NCBI GenBank assembly: GCA_035458585.1
Contig: DATHZN010000056.1
Location: 1-64,000, forward strand
Direction of reading: 5' to 3'
Origin: Marinobacterium_E sp035458585
Lineage (GTDB): Bacteria; Pseudomonadota; Gammaproteobacteria; Pseudomonadales; Balneatricaceae
Length of the DNA stretch: 64,000 nt
Positions within the stretch are counted from its first letter, which is position 1. Each line of letters starts with the position of its first letter. The position numbers were made by a program, and so were the translations under genes. Below are positions 1 to 7,990 of the stretch, piece after piece. The notes below the pieces were generated by a model. The model made no database searches. It saw only the letters and a list, made by a program, of their open reading frames with translations, and was not told the DNA's origin.

Positions 1-1
1 G

Positions 2-229
2 GAGCACTTCACGTTGGTTGAGGCGGGCAGTGGTGACCTTCAGGGTAAGGTTGAGATGGTTGAGGCGTTGGGTAACGAGACGCTGATCCATGTCGAGCTG
101 GCAGACGGTGAGATGATCATCGTGCGTCAGTACGAGCAGACAAGTCTGCGTCCGGAGGCACCGGTGGGCGTGAAATACGATCCAGAACAGGTGCACTGTT
201 TCGATGCACAGGGGCAAGCGATTCGCTAA
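2..229 (+). CDS. Polyol/sugar ABC transporter ATPase, C-terminal fragment (MalK/UgpC family)
   Basis: Only the last 75 residues are in the window; the frame is open to the left edge and ends at TAA. The first visible residues, EHFTLVEAG, match the start of the C-terminal regulatory (TOBE-type) domain of MalK/UgpC-family import ATPases, where GxRPEHF is typical. The rest has the usual short beta-strand pattern ending in a predicted strand (VHCFD) close to the C-terminus. It lies 9 bases before a polyol dehydrogenase and in the same direction. It is therefore probably the ATPase of a sorbitol/mannitol/arabinitol importer whose binding protein and permeases lie upstream. The Walker motifs are outside the window, so the family call rests on the tail and the context. 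Confidence 0.75.
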   Translation, partial: EHFTLVEAGSGDLQGKVEMVEALGNETLIHVELADGEMIIVRQYEQTSLRPEAPVGVKYDPEQVHCFDAQGQAIR

Positions 230-238
230 GGGGGCTCT

Positions 239-1624
239 ATGAGTCAGGCACTGACACAACTGCATCTGGGTTTGGGCTCGTTCCACCGAGCTCACCAGGC
301 GCTTTACATGCAGTTCCTGCATGATTTGGGTGATACATCCTGGGAACTAGCCGGCGGCAACATTCGTCCAGATATGGCTGAGCTTATTGAGGCTATGCAG
401 TCACAGGGCGGACAGTACATGCTGGAGACGGTTACCTCTCAGGGTGAGCGCGAATATAAGCAGATCAGCTCGATCAAGCGCGTCATTAGCTGGGATGCTG
501 AACTGGCAGGTTTGACTGCGGTAGCTATTGAGCCGACCACGCGGATCATTTCGTTCACGGTGACTGAAGCGGGATACTACCTAGATACCAGTGACAAGCT
601 GGATCAGAGCTACCCGGACTTGGTTTCTGATATTAAGGGCGAAACTTGCTGTACCCTCTACGGTGCGCTCTCTCGCCTTCTGGATGCGCGCCGCGCATCC
701 GGTGCTGGCCCTCTAACGCTAATGAATTGTGACAATCTGCGTTCTAACGGCGACCGTTTTGCTAAAGGATTTAAACAGTTCCTTGAGCTACAGGGCAAAA
801 CTGAGTTGCTGGCATGGGTGGAGGCGAACACCAGCGCGCCTAACGCAATGGTTGATCGTATCACTCCGCGTCCAACGCCTGCAGTTGCTGAACGCGTGAA
901 AGCAGCGACTGGTATCGAGTGTAAAGCGGCGCTAATGGGCGAGAAGTTCATTCAGTGGGTGATCGAAGACCATTTCATCGCGGGTCGACCTGGTTGGGAG
1001 AAGGTCGGTGTTGAGATGGTTGAGGATGTGATGCCTTATGAGGAGGCGAAAATTCGCATCCTCAATGCGACCCACAGCTGTATTGCCTGGGGTGGTACAC
1101 TGGCCGGATTTAACTACATCCACGAGGGCACCTTGGATAAAGAGGTGTGTCAGTTCGCATATGATTACGTCACTAACAACGTTATCCCTTGCCTGACACC
1201 GTGCCCGCTGCCACTGGATAACTACCGCGACGTCGTGTTGGATCGCTTCTCCAACCCCAACATTCAGGACACCAACGCGCGTGTCGCAATGGACGGTTAC
1301 TCAAAAGTGCCGGGCTTTATTCTGCCGACTATTCGCGAGTCACTGGAGAAAGGGTTGGATTTGAGTGCGGTTGCAATGTTGCCGGCTTTCTATCTGTCAT
1401 TCTTGCTACGCGAACAGCAGGGGCTGATCCCATATAAGTATGAAGATCAATTGATGGATCCACAGAGCGTTAAACGCATTGTAGAATCAGACGATCCAGT
1501 GGCCGCGTTTGTGGCGGAACCACTATTGTTTGACGATTTGGCTGGGAGCGAGCAGGTGACCGCGGCTGTACGCGAAGCTTATGCACGTTCTGAGGCCTTT
1601 ACTGCGAAGAGAGGCGCATTCTGA
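239..1624 (+). CDS. dalD: D-arabinitol 4-dehydrogenase (mannitol dehydrogenase family)
   Basis: A 461-residue NAD-dependent polyol dehydrogenase of the long-chain mannitol dehydrogenase family, which oxidises a free polyol to a ketose in the cytoplasm. The N-terminus LHLGLGSFHRAHQA is the nucleotide-binding start of the family and closely resembles Klebsiella D-arabinitol dehydrogenase (455 residues), which makes D-xylulose. The catalytic K-x4-N-x2-H signature is intact at K271, N276 and H279. The ATG follows an AGGGGG-like Shine-Dalgarno at 230-235. Its stop overlaps the next start by one base (TGATG), so the two dehydrogenases are probably translationally coupled. Mannitol 2-dehydrogenase is the main alternative; length and N-terminus favour arabinitol. 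No xylulokinase is visible nearby. Confidence 0.78.
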   Translation: MSQALTQLHLGLGSFHRAHQALYMQFLHDLGDTSWELAGGNIRPDMAELIEAMQSQGGQYMLETVTSQGEREYKQISSIKRVISWDAELAGLTAVAIEPTTRIISFTVTEAGYYLDTSDKLDQSYPDLVSDIKGETCCTLYGALSRLLDARRASGAGPLTLMNCDNLRSNGDRFAKGFKQFLELQGKTELLAWVEANTSAPNAMVDRITPRPTPAVAERVKAATGIECKAALMGEKFIQWVIEDHFIAGRPGWEKVGVEMVEDVMPYEEAKIRILNATHSCIAWGGTLAGFNYIHEGTLDKEVCQFAYDYVTNNVIPCLTPCPLPLDNYRDVVLDRFSNPNIQDTNARVAMDGYSKVPGFILPTIRESLEKGLDLSAVAMLPAFYLSFLLREQQGLIPYKYEDQLMDPQSVKRIVESDDPVAAFVAEPLLFDDLAGSEQVTAAVREAYARSEAFTAKRGAF

Positions 1625-2352
1625 TGAGTGGATTGCTAGAGGGAAAAGTTGCAGCCGTTACTGGTTCTGCATCAGGAATAGGTTTGGCCAGTGCTGAGGC
1701 GATGATCGCTGAGGGCGCCAAGGTTATCTTCGTTGATTACAACGAAGCAGCTTTGGCCGAACTGGCGACCAAACACGGCAATAAAGCTATCCCTCTAGCA
1801 ATCAATCTTCTAGATGCCGAAGATTGCGCAACAATGATGCCACGTATATTGGAGCTGGCTGGGCAGTTGGATATTTTCCACGCCAACGCTGGTCTTTATG
1901 TGGGCGGTGATCTACTGGAGAGCGATCCAGCAGCGATAGACCGTATGTTACAGCTCAATGTGGCTGTCGTGATGAAAAACGTTCAGGCCGTACTTAAACA
2001 CATGACCGAGCGTGGTAGTGGCGATGTACTGGTGACCAGCTCGTTGGCTGCACACTACCCAACTCCGTGGGAACCGGTGTATGCGTCGTCGAAGTGGGCG
2101 ATTGACTGTTTTGTGCAGACAACTCGTCGACAGATGTTTAAGCATGGAATTCGAATAGGTTCTGTTTCGCCCGGCCCGGTGATTACCGGATTGTTAGCGG
2201 ACTGGCCTGAGGAAAAATTGGCAGAAGCGAAAGCGAATGGCAGTCTGGTTGAAGCAGAAGAGATCGCTCAAGCGTTGATCTTTATGTTGACCCGACCTCG
2301 GCACGTCACCATCAGAGATATGGTTATAATGCCGACTAACTTTGACCTCTGA
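1624..2352 (+). CDS. rbtD: Ribitol 2-dehydrogenase-like short-chain dehydrogenase
   Basis: A 242-residue classical SDR. It has the cofactor loop TGSASGIG (residues 14-21), the NAG structural motif in FHANAG (about 85-90), a catalytic serine in TSSLA (about 139-140), and Y153-x3-K157. Blocks such as LDIFHANAG, the P-W-EPVY stretch, TTRRQ and the tail DMVIMP closely match, from memory, Klebsiella ribitol 2-dehydrogenase, which oxidises ribitol to D-ribulose with NAD. It is coupled to the D-arabinitol dehydrogenase by a one-base overlap. The operon would thus feed two pentitols into pentulose metabolism. A related pentitol or hexitol substrate cannot be excluded. A 16-base perfect palindrome (2345-2360) straddles its stop codon. 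Confidence 0.77.
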   Translation: MSGLLEGKVAAVTGSASGIGLASAEAMIAEGAKVIFVDYNEAALAELATKHGNKAIPLAINLLDAEDCATMMPRILELAGQLDIFHANAGLYVGGDLLESDPAAIDRMLQLNVAVVMKNVQAVLKHMTERGSGDVLVTSSLAAHYPTPWEPVYASSKWAIDCFVQTTRRQMFKHGIRIGSVSPGPVITGLLADWPEEKLAEAKANGSLVEAEEIAQALIFMLTRPRHVTIRDMVIMPTNFDL

Positions 2353-2363
2353 TCAGAGGTTCA

Positions 2364-2406
2364 GAAGCTGGAGATGAGCGATCATCAGCTTCGCAACTTG
2401 TTTTTG
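2364..2406 (+). terminator. Likely rho-independent terminator of the polyol operon
   Basis: GAAGCT (2364-2369) pairs with AGCTTC (2387-2392), and GATGA (2373-2377) pairs with TCATC (2382-2386) around the loop GCGA, with a small bulge. A T-rich stretch (CTTGTTTTTG) follows at 2397-2406. It lies just after the ribitol dehydrogenase stop and before the separately read AraC gene. Confidence 0.55.
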
Positions 2407-2452
2407 TGGGCTTATGCAGATACAAAAAAAGCTCATGTAGTGAGGTAATGTT

Positions 2453-3367
2453 ATGGTTCAGGCAGCGAGAACGACGCAGGCCCCCGAAGTTGAGAAGGAT
2501 TATCAGCGAGGACCGGAGTTAGGTTATGAGCCTGACGATATCGGACTGTTACGTTTTCTCGAACACGGCGCACCTCATCCACTGATTCGTTGGCATATTC
2601 ACGACGAGTATGAGCTTCATATGATCACCAATACGCATGGCAAGGTCTTTGTTGGGGACTATATTGGCCACTTTGGGCCTGGGCAACTGGTTCTGACCGG
2701 TCCCCGACTGCCGCATAACTGGATTACGACCGAGTATCCAGAGAGCGGTGAAGCCCCTTTACGTGATCGTGCACTGCAGTTTGGCGATGTTCCGATTCGC
2801 GAGGCCGCCAAGTTAATTCCAGAACTAACCACTATTCTGCCATTGCTTGACAGAGCGAAGAACGGCATCGAGTTCTTTGGTATCTCTAATCAGGTGTCTA
2901 TCTATATGGATCGTATAAAAGAGACTCAGGGTAGCAAACGCCTGGCTATCTTTATTGACCTGATGACGGAACTGGCGCATCACACGAACTATCGTCTGCT
3001 CTCATCTGCCCAAATACAGAGTGACGATGACCAGAAACAGCTCGATCAGGTCAATGAAGTGGTGGAGTTTATTACCTCGAATTACGCTGAACCTTTCAGT
3101 ATGGCTGAGGTGGCGGAGCGATTTGGTATGAGTGAGAGTCGCTTTTCGCGCTACTTCAGACGCTCCACGGGCAATACATTTACTGACTTTGTAAACCGTG
3201 TGCGAGTAAACAAAGCCTGTCAGCTACTGCTGGAGACAGACAAGTACATCAGCACCATCTGCTATGATGTGGGATTCAATAATGTAGCTAATTTTAACCG
3301 TCGGTTTAGTGAATTTCGCAACATGACACCCAGCGAGTTCCGCCGTTCGGGTAAGCTACGTTACTGA
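2453..3367 (+). CDS. AraC-family transcriptional regulator of the polyol operon
   Basis: A 304-residue cytoplasmic regulator. The N-terminal cupin-like sensing domain (about 40-170) contains WHIHDEYELHMI and a GPxLPHNW strand, as in AraC-type polyol activators. The C-terminal double helix-turn-helix (about 200-300) contains MAEVAERFGMSESRFSRYF and the conserved ending ICYDVGFNNVANFNRRF. The ATG at 2453 has a GAGGT Shine-Dalgarno at about 2440-2445. Its position directly after the polyol dehydrogenases suggests it is their inducer-responsive activator, comparable to MtlR of Pseudomonas; this is inference from context. A terminator-like hairpin separates it from the upstream operon, so it may also be read from its own promoter. 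Confidence 0.85.
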   Translation: MVQAARTTQAPEVEKDYQRGPELGYEPDDIGLLRFLEHGAPHPLIRWHIHDEYELHMITNTHGKVFVGDYIGHFGPGQLVLTGPRLPHNWITTEYPESGEAPLRDRALQFGDVPIREAAKLIPELTTILPLLDRAKNGIEFFGISNQVSIYMDRIKETQGSKRLAIFIDLMTELAHHTNYRLLSSAQIQSDDDQKQLDQVNEVVEFITSNYAEPFSMAEVAERFGMSESRFSRYFRRSTGNTFTDFVNRVRVNKACQLLLETDKYISTICYDVGFNNVANFNRRFSEFRNMTPSEFRRSGKLRY

Positions 3368-3520
3368 AATATCCGCAGTATAATCCTGAAAGTTATCTAA
3401 AACGCAAGACGAACTCTCCAGGCTCCACTGAAGGGAGCTTGTCCTGTTGGTTAAGCGTCTACACTTAGGTTCACATTCTCGTTTACACTGTAGCGAACTG
3501 ATCTCAAATACGTGATGACT

Positions 3521-4138
3521 ATGCATACTCAAGGAACACTCTACATCGTTTCTGCACCCTCTGGAGCTGGAAAAACCAGTCTGGTAAAGGAGCTGCTGCA
3601 GCGGGACCCTAAAATTATGGTATCGGTTTCGCACACCACGCGAGAACCACGATGGGGGGAAGAGAACGGTGTTGCCTACAATTTTGTCTCGTCGCAGGAG
3701 TTCGATGAACTGATCGGTCGTGGTGCCTTTCTTGAGTACGCTGAGGTGTTTACCAATAAGTACGGGACCTCCCAGCTGTGGGTGGAGAGCCAGCTTCAAC
3801 AGGGAAGAGATGTCATTCTCGAGATTGATTGGCAGGGCGCACAACAGGTAAGGCATCTGATGCCAGACTGCCGCTCCATCTTTATTCTACCTCCAAGCCG
3901 TGAGGAGTTGGAACGTCGCCTTCATGGTCGTGGTACCGACTCAACTGAGGTGATAGAGAAACGTATGGCCCAGGCAATCAGCGAAATGTCGCACTATGGC
4001 GAATACGATTACCTTGTGATTAACGATGATTTCCAAGTTGCCGTACAAGAGTTGCATGCGATCTTCCTGGCCCATCGTCTGCAACAGAGCACACAGGCGC
4101 AAAACCACCAGCATCTGCTGGCCGCGCTCTTGTCTTAG
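3521..4138 (+). CDS. gmk: Guanylate kinase
   Basis: Cytoplasmic enzyme that transfers phosphate from ATP to GMP, feeding GTP and (p)ppGpp synthesis. The P-loop SAPSGAGKTS follows GTLYIV, and the GMP-binding segments VSHTTREPR and FLEYAEVF and the block ILEIDWQGAQQV are all present. Length (about 205 residues) fits the family. Three in-frame starts are possible: GTG 3512, ATG 3515 and ATG 3521. None has a clear Shine-Dalgarno. ATG 3521 was chosen because MHTQGTLY aligns best with the MAQGTLY start of the E. coli protein. The order gmk-rpoZ-spoT is the conserved gammaproteobacterial one. Confidence 0.95.
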   Translation: MHTQGTLYIVSAPSGAGKTSLVKELLQRDPKIMVSVSHTTREPRWGEENGVAYNFVSSQEFDELIGRGAFLEYAEVFTNKYGTSQLWVESQLQQGRDVILEIDWQGAQQVRHLMPDCRSIFILPPSREELERRLHGRGTDSTEVIEKRMAQAISEMSHYGEYDYLVINDDFQVAVQELHAIFLAHRLQQSTQAQNHQHLLAALLS

Positions 4139-4159
4139 AGTGGTGATAATCTGTACAAT
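4130..4159 (+). promoter_or_regulatory. Candidate sigma-70 promoter for rpoZ-spoT
   Basis: TTGTCT (4130-4135) and TACAAT (4154-4159), 18 bases apart, match the -35 and -10 boxes at 4/6 and 5/6 positions. The site overlaps the gmk stop and lies about 43 bases before rpoZ. It is a sequence match only. Confidence 0.4.
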
Positions 4160-4201
4160 CGCCGGTTCCCGATTTATATGTAAATTTTTGAGGCTTTGTA
4201 A

Positions 4202-4414
4202 ATGGCTCGCGTAACAGTTGAAGATTGCTTGGATAACGTAGAAAACCGCTTTGAGTTGGTTATGGTTGCATCTAAGCGTGCTCGCCAGATGCAGGTTGGT
4301 GGCAAAGACCCGAAAGTGGAGTGGGAAAACGATAAAACGACTGTCGTTGCGCTGCGTGAAATCGCAGAGGGTTTGACCACTCCTGCAGTTCTTGACGAAC
4401 AGGACGCTGAGTAA
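4202..4414 (+). CDS. rpoZ: DNA-directed RNA polymerase omega subunit
   Basis: A 70-residue omega subunit. It binds the beta-prime subunit, helps RNA polymerase assembly, and in gammaproteobacteria forms part of one ppGpp site on the enzyme. The start MARVTVEDCLDNVENRFELV is nearly identical to other gammaproteobacterial omega proteins, followed by the family block ASKRARQ. The length is slightly short compared with about 90 residues in E. coli, with the variable C-terminal tail reduced. GAGGC at about 4190 is its Shine-Dalgarno. It sits between gmk and spoT, the standard order. Confidence 0.96.
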   Translation: MARVTVEDCLDNVENRFELVMVASKRARQMQVGGKDPKVEWENDKTTVVALREIAEGLTTPAVLDEQDAE

Positions 4415-4472
4415 GCTTCCAACTCCACCGCCTTTGCGGCATCATCTACGAAGTTCTCCTCTATACTGATAG

Positions 4473-6602
4473 ATGATGCCGACAATAGACGCTCTCTCCG
4501 ATCGACTGAATGAATACCTGAATCCGCAGCAGATCCAGCGGGTCAGGCGTGCCTATTTTTACGCTGAGCAGGCGCACGATGGTCAGCGCCGTAAAAGCGG
4601 CGAACCCTATGTTACTCACCCCCTCGCAGTCGCTAACGTGCTATCTGAGATGCACATGGACCATGACAGTTTGATCGCTGCCATGTTGCACGATGTGATT
4701 GAGGATACTGAGATCAGTTATGAGGGTATTCATACGCAGTTTGGTGAGGAGGTTGCCACCATTGTGGATGGCGTCTCTAAGCTAACTCATCTTGAGTTTG
4801 AGACCAAAGCGGAAGCTCAGGCAGAAAATTTCCAGAAGATGGTGCTAGCGATGGCGGAGGATATCCGCGTTATCATCGTCAAGCTGGCCGACAGACTGCA
4901 CAATATGCGCACGCTTGGCGCCATGCGCCCCGATAAGCAGCGCCGTATCGCCAAAGAGACTCTCGATATTTACGCTCCTATCGCCGCCCGTCTTGGTATG
5001 CGTGATCTGCAGGTGGAACTTGAGGATCTGGCGTTCCAGGCATTTCACCCGATGCGAGCCAAATATATCCGCCGGGCAGTGGTGAAAGCGCGCGGCCAGC
5101 GTAAAGATATCATCACGGAAATTCAGCAGGCGATTCAGAAGCGTCTGGATCAAGAGCATATGAGTGGCATTGTCACTGGCCGTGAGAAGCATCTTTACTC
5201 TATCTATCGAAAAATGAAGAGTGAAAGTCGCTCATTCGCTAGTATTATGGATGTGTTCGCGTTCCGTGTAGTGACTGAAACGGTGGACGAGTGCTATCGA
5301 ATTTTAGGTGCTGTTCATAACCTCTTTAAACCGGTCCCCGGTCGCTTCAAGGATTACATCGCCATTCCTAAGGCGAACGGTTACCAATCGTTACACACCG
5401 ATCTTTTTGGCGCACGTAACATCACCATTGAGGTACAGATACGCACCAAAGAGATGGACGCTGTTGCCAGTCAGGGAATAGCGGAACATAGCCATTACAA
5501 GATCTATGGCGACTCTGACTCTGCTGTTGGCTCCTACAACCGTGCCCGTAAATGGGTAGAGGGGCTGTTGGAGATGCAGAAGCGAGCTGGCGATTCGATG
5601 GAGTTCATCGACAGTGTAAAGAAAGATCTGTTCCCCGATGAGGTCTACGTCTTTACTCCCAAAGGTAAAATTTTCGAACTGCCGCGGGGCTCAACGCCCG
5701 TAGACTTCGCCTATGCTGTGCATACCGACATTGGTAACTCCTGTGTCTCCTGCCGAATAAACCGCCGCCTAGCGCCTCTCTCTGAGCCGCTGGTGACAGG
5801 GCAAACGATCGAGATCATCACGACTCCGCGCGCGCAGCCCAATATGGCCTGGCTTAATTTCGTAGTGACAGGTAAAGCACGGACATCAATACGGCACTAT
5901 CTCAAAAATCAGCAGCGGCACGAATCCGTTGAACTAGGTCGTCGTTTACTTAATCAGTTTCTGGCCACCTATGGTATGACTGTCGAGCAGGTCGATGAGA
6001 GCAAATTAAACGATTTGCTGTCAAAGGCCGACCTGAAATCGATGGATGATCTTTTAGAAGATATAGGCATGGGTAATCGAATGGCCTATGTCGTAGCGCG
6101 ACTGCTTCAAAGCGATACTGAGACCGATACCCTACCCGAGGATCAGGATAGAGCAAAGGATGCAGCTGTCGCTATTCGTGGTGCCGAGGGTATGGTGATG
6201 CACTACGCGCGATGCTGCCACCCCATACCAGGTGATAGTATTGTTGGCAATATTTCGACTGGCCGCGGCCTGGTTGTGCACCGTTCTGACTGCCGTAATT
6301 TACGGGGCAAATCGAAAGACGATAATCAGCGCAATATCTATATTGAGTGGTCGGACTCCAACGAAGACGAGTACCCTGTCATGTTACAACTACAGGTCGA
6401 GTCCGAGCGCGGTATTATTGCCCAGCTGGCAATGGCGGTCTCAGGCGTAGGTGCTAACCTTCTTAGAGTAGAGTCGGGTGAGCGCGACGGCCAAATGAAT
6501 GCAGTGACGATGGAACTCACCGTACAAAATCGTGTCCATCTGGCGCGCGTAATGAAGAAGTTGCGCTCGGTACGTCAGGTGACTAAGGTGGCACGTCAGT
6601 AA
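4473..6602 (+). CDS. spoT: Bifunctional (p)ppGpp synthase/hydrolase SpoT
   Basis: A 709-residue stringent-response enzyme that makes and hydrolyses (p)ppGpp. Domains in order: HD hydrolase (about 20-200) with HD at 73-74 in HDVIEDT, which RelA lacks; RelA/SpoT synthetase (about 235-350) with GRFKDYIAIPKANGYQSLHT, where RFKD is the RxKD type of bifunctional enzymes and not the ExDD of RelA; TGS (about 385-450); helical and CC regions (cysteines in ARCCHPIPGD); and a C-terminal ACT domain. The start MMPTIDALSDRL aligns with E. coli SpoT, although no good Shine-Dalgarno precedes it. It is followed by an HDOD gene instead of the trmH-recG of E. coli or the ridA often seen in other species. Confidence 0.96.
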   Translation: MMPTIDALSDRLNEYLNPQQIQRVRRAYFYAEQAHDGQRRKSGEPYVTHPLAVANVLSEMHMDHDSLIAAMLHDVIEDTEISYEGIHTQFGEEVATIVDGVSKLTHLEFETKAEAQAENFQKMVLAMAEDIRVIIVKLADRLHNMRTLGAMRPDKQRRIAKETLDIYAPIAARLGMRDLQVELEDLAFQAFHPMRAKYIRRAVVKARGQRKDIITEIQQAIQKRLDQEHMSGIVTGREKHLYSIYRKMKSESRSFASIMDVFAFRVVTETVDECYRILGAVHNLFKPVPGRFKDYIAIPKANGYQSLHTDLFGARNITIEVQIRTKEMDAVASQGIAEHSHYKIYGDSDSAVGSYNRARKWVEGLLEMQKRAGDSMEFIDSVKKDLFPDEVYVFTPKGKIFELPRGSTPVDFAYAVHTDIGNSCVSCRINRRLAPLSEPLVTGQTIEIITTPRAQPNMAWLNFVVTGKARTSIRHYLKNQQRHESVELGRRLLNQFLATYGMTVEQVDESKLNDLLSKADLKSMDDLLEDIGMGNRMAYVVARLLQSDTETDTLPEDQDRAKDAAVAIRGAEGMVMHYARCCHPIPGDSIVGNISTGRGLVVHRSDCRNLRGKSKDDNQRNIYIEWSDSNEDEYPVMLQLQVESERGIIAQLAMAVSGVGANLLRVESGERDGQMNAVTMELTVQNRVHLARVMKKLRSVRQVTKVARQ

Positions 6603-6628
6603 CAGACAGCCGGTAGGGGAGTGCGGTA

Positions 6629-7903
6629 ATGGATCAACAGGGGCAAGCCCTGCGTTTGATAATGATGCACGACGAGATTGGGAAGTATCTCCTCGTCGTA
6701 CCGGCGGAGATGGAGCTGAAAGCCGATCTACTCTACGACGCCACCGACCGGGAGCTTAAAGCGATTTCGCCTGCCGCACTGCAGCGCTACTTTCGTCAGC
6801 CCGCCATGCGTCGCTCCGCGGGGCAGGCGAAACTCTTTGATACTTTGCCCGCCATCGCAGATACCTCAGTGGTTGCCGACGACGCTATGCTGCTCGAGGC
6901 GACGACGGGCATGCTGATCGATCCTGATTTGGCAGAGACTCGCTTGCGTGAGATGCCGCGAGCGCATCTGGGCCGATTGATTGCTCCTCTGAGTCAATCG
7001 GATGAGCCTCTGGCAGAGCAGGTCGAGTCGGCGATATTCAAACACACCCAGCGTCGTATTGGAGAGCGTATCGAAGAGACACTTTCGATACCGACTCTGT
7101 CACCAACGACTCAAAAGCTACTCAAACTGCGTTCAGATGCCGACGCCGGTGTTGATCAACTGGTTCCGATTGTGAGCAGCGACCCTAGCCTGTCTGCGCA
7201 GGTCGTTGCTTGGGCAAACTCTCCGATGTTTGCTGCGCCAGGTCGCGCGAAATCTATTGATGACGCGGTTGTACGAATCCTTGGCTACGATCTGGTGTTG
7301 AATCTCAGTATTTCCCTTCTATTGGGCAATGAACTCAAGTTTGATGCCCAGGGCCCGCGCGGGGCTGTTCCCTTCTGGCTACGTGCCCTATCAACGGCCC
7401 GCCTGGCTGAATTAGTGGCGCGACAGATACCGGTTACACGCCGTCCGTCAATGGGATTGGTATATCTCAGTGGTCTGTTGCACAACTTCGGAACGCTCAT
7501 CCTCGCTCATCTGTTTCCACCTCAATACGCAAAGCTTTGCCGAGCCATTGAGCTGAACCCACACATTGAGCAGTGGCGTCTTGAACGTAGTCTCTTGGGG
7601 ATAGACAGTGCGCAGCTGGCAGGTTGGCTATTTCGACACTGGGCGCTGCCAGAGGCTTTAGTCGATGCTGTACACTGGCAGTATCAGCCGGAAATGGCGC
7701 CAGGAAAGTCGCCTCTCGCGATGCTGATCAACCTCTGCAGTCGTCTTCTGCGGGAGCTGGGCATGAGCGATGGTCCTGTTGAAGAGCTACCTCAGGGAAT
7801 GACAGACCTCTTAGGGCTGCGTTACCACCAGATTGAGGCTGCCGTTAGTCAATTTGAGGCGCTTCGCGAAGAGATTGAAAAGACGGTCTCAGAGCTATCC
7901 TAG
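6629..7903 (+). CDS. HDOD-domain signalling protein with a possible YbaK-like N-terminus
   Basis: A 424-residue soluble protein. The central and C-terminal part (about 150-370) is an HDOD domain: IPTLSPTTQKLLKLRSD, SSDPSLSAQVVAWANS and the GLLHNFGTLI stretch are typical. These domains resemble HD phosphohydrolases but usually lack the full metal site and occur in signalling and chemotaxis-related proteins. The N-terminal 60 residues have a beta-alpha pattern ending in KAISPAALQRYF that resembles the YbaK aminoacyl-tRNA deacylase fold. YbaK-HDOD fusions are known in pseudomonads, but here the module looks shortened and I am not sure of it. It starts 26 bases after spoT in the same direction with GTAGGGGAG before the ATG, so it is probably cotranscribed. 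Confidence 0.82.
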   Translation: MDQQGQALRLIMMHDEIGKYLLVVPAEMELKADLLYDATDRELKAISPAALQRYFRQPAMRRSAGQAKLFDTLPAIADTSVVADDAMLLEATTGMLIDPDLAETRLREMPRAHLGRLIAPLSQSDEPLAEQVESAIFKHTQRRIGERIEETLSIPTLSPTTQKLLKLRSDADAGVDQLVPIVSSDPSLSAQVVAWANSPMFAAPGRAKSIDDAVVRILGYDLVLNLSISLLLGNELKFDAQGPRGAVPFWLRALSTARLAELVARQIPVTRRPSMGLVYLSGLLHNFGTLILAHLFPPQYAKLCRAIELNPHIEQWRLERSLLGIDSAQLAGWLFRHWALPEALVDAVHWQYQPEMAPGKSPLAMLINLCSRLLRELGMSDGPVEELPQGMTDLLGLRYHQIEAAVSQFEALREEIEKTVSELS

Positions 7904-7940
7904 TGCTGGCAGCCACCCACGCCGAGCACTAAAACCCTGG

Positions 7941-7970
7941 GTTGATCGCGCATCAGGTTGCGCGATCAAC
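7941..7970. terminator. Perfect 12-bp hairpin between convergent genes
   Basis: A 12-base arm (7941-7952) and its exact complement (7959-7970) enclose a 6-base loop. It lies between the convergent HDOD and dienelactone hydrolase genes. No U-tract follows on the plus strand; on the minus strand a short TTTT comes 7 bases after the stem. It may act as a bidirectional terminator, though the missing U-tract weakens this. Confidence 0.45.
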
Positions 7971-7990
7971 GGTCAAAGTGCTGGTTTGAA

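Noticed and set aside
3356..3856. 166-residue open frame antisense to gmk
   Set aside because: It overlaps the conserved guanylate kinase P-loop on the other strand and has no recognisable protein features.
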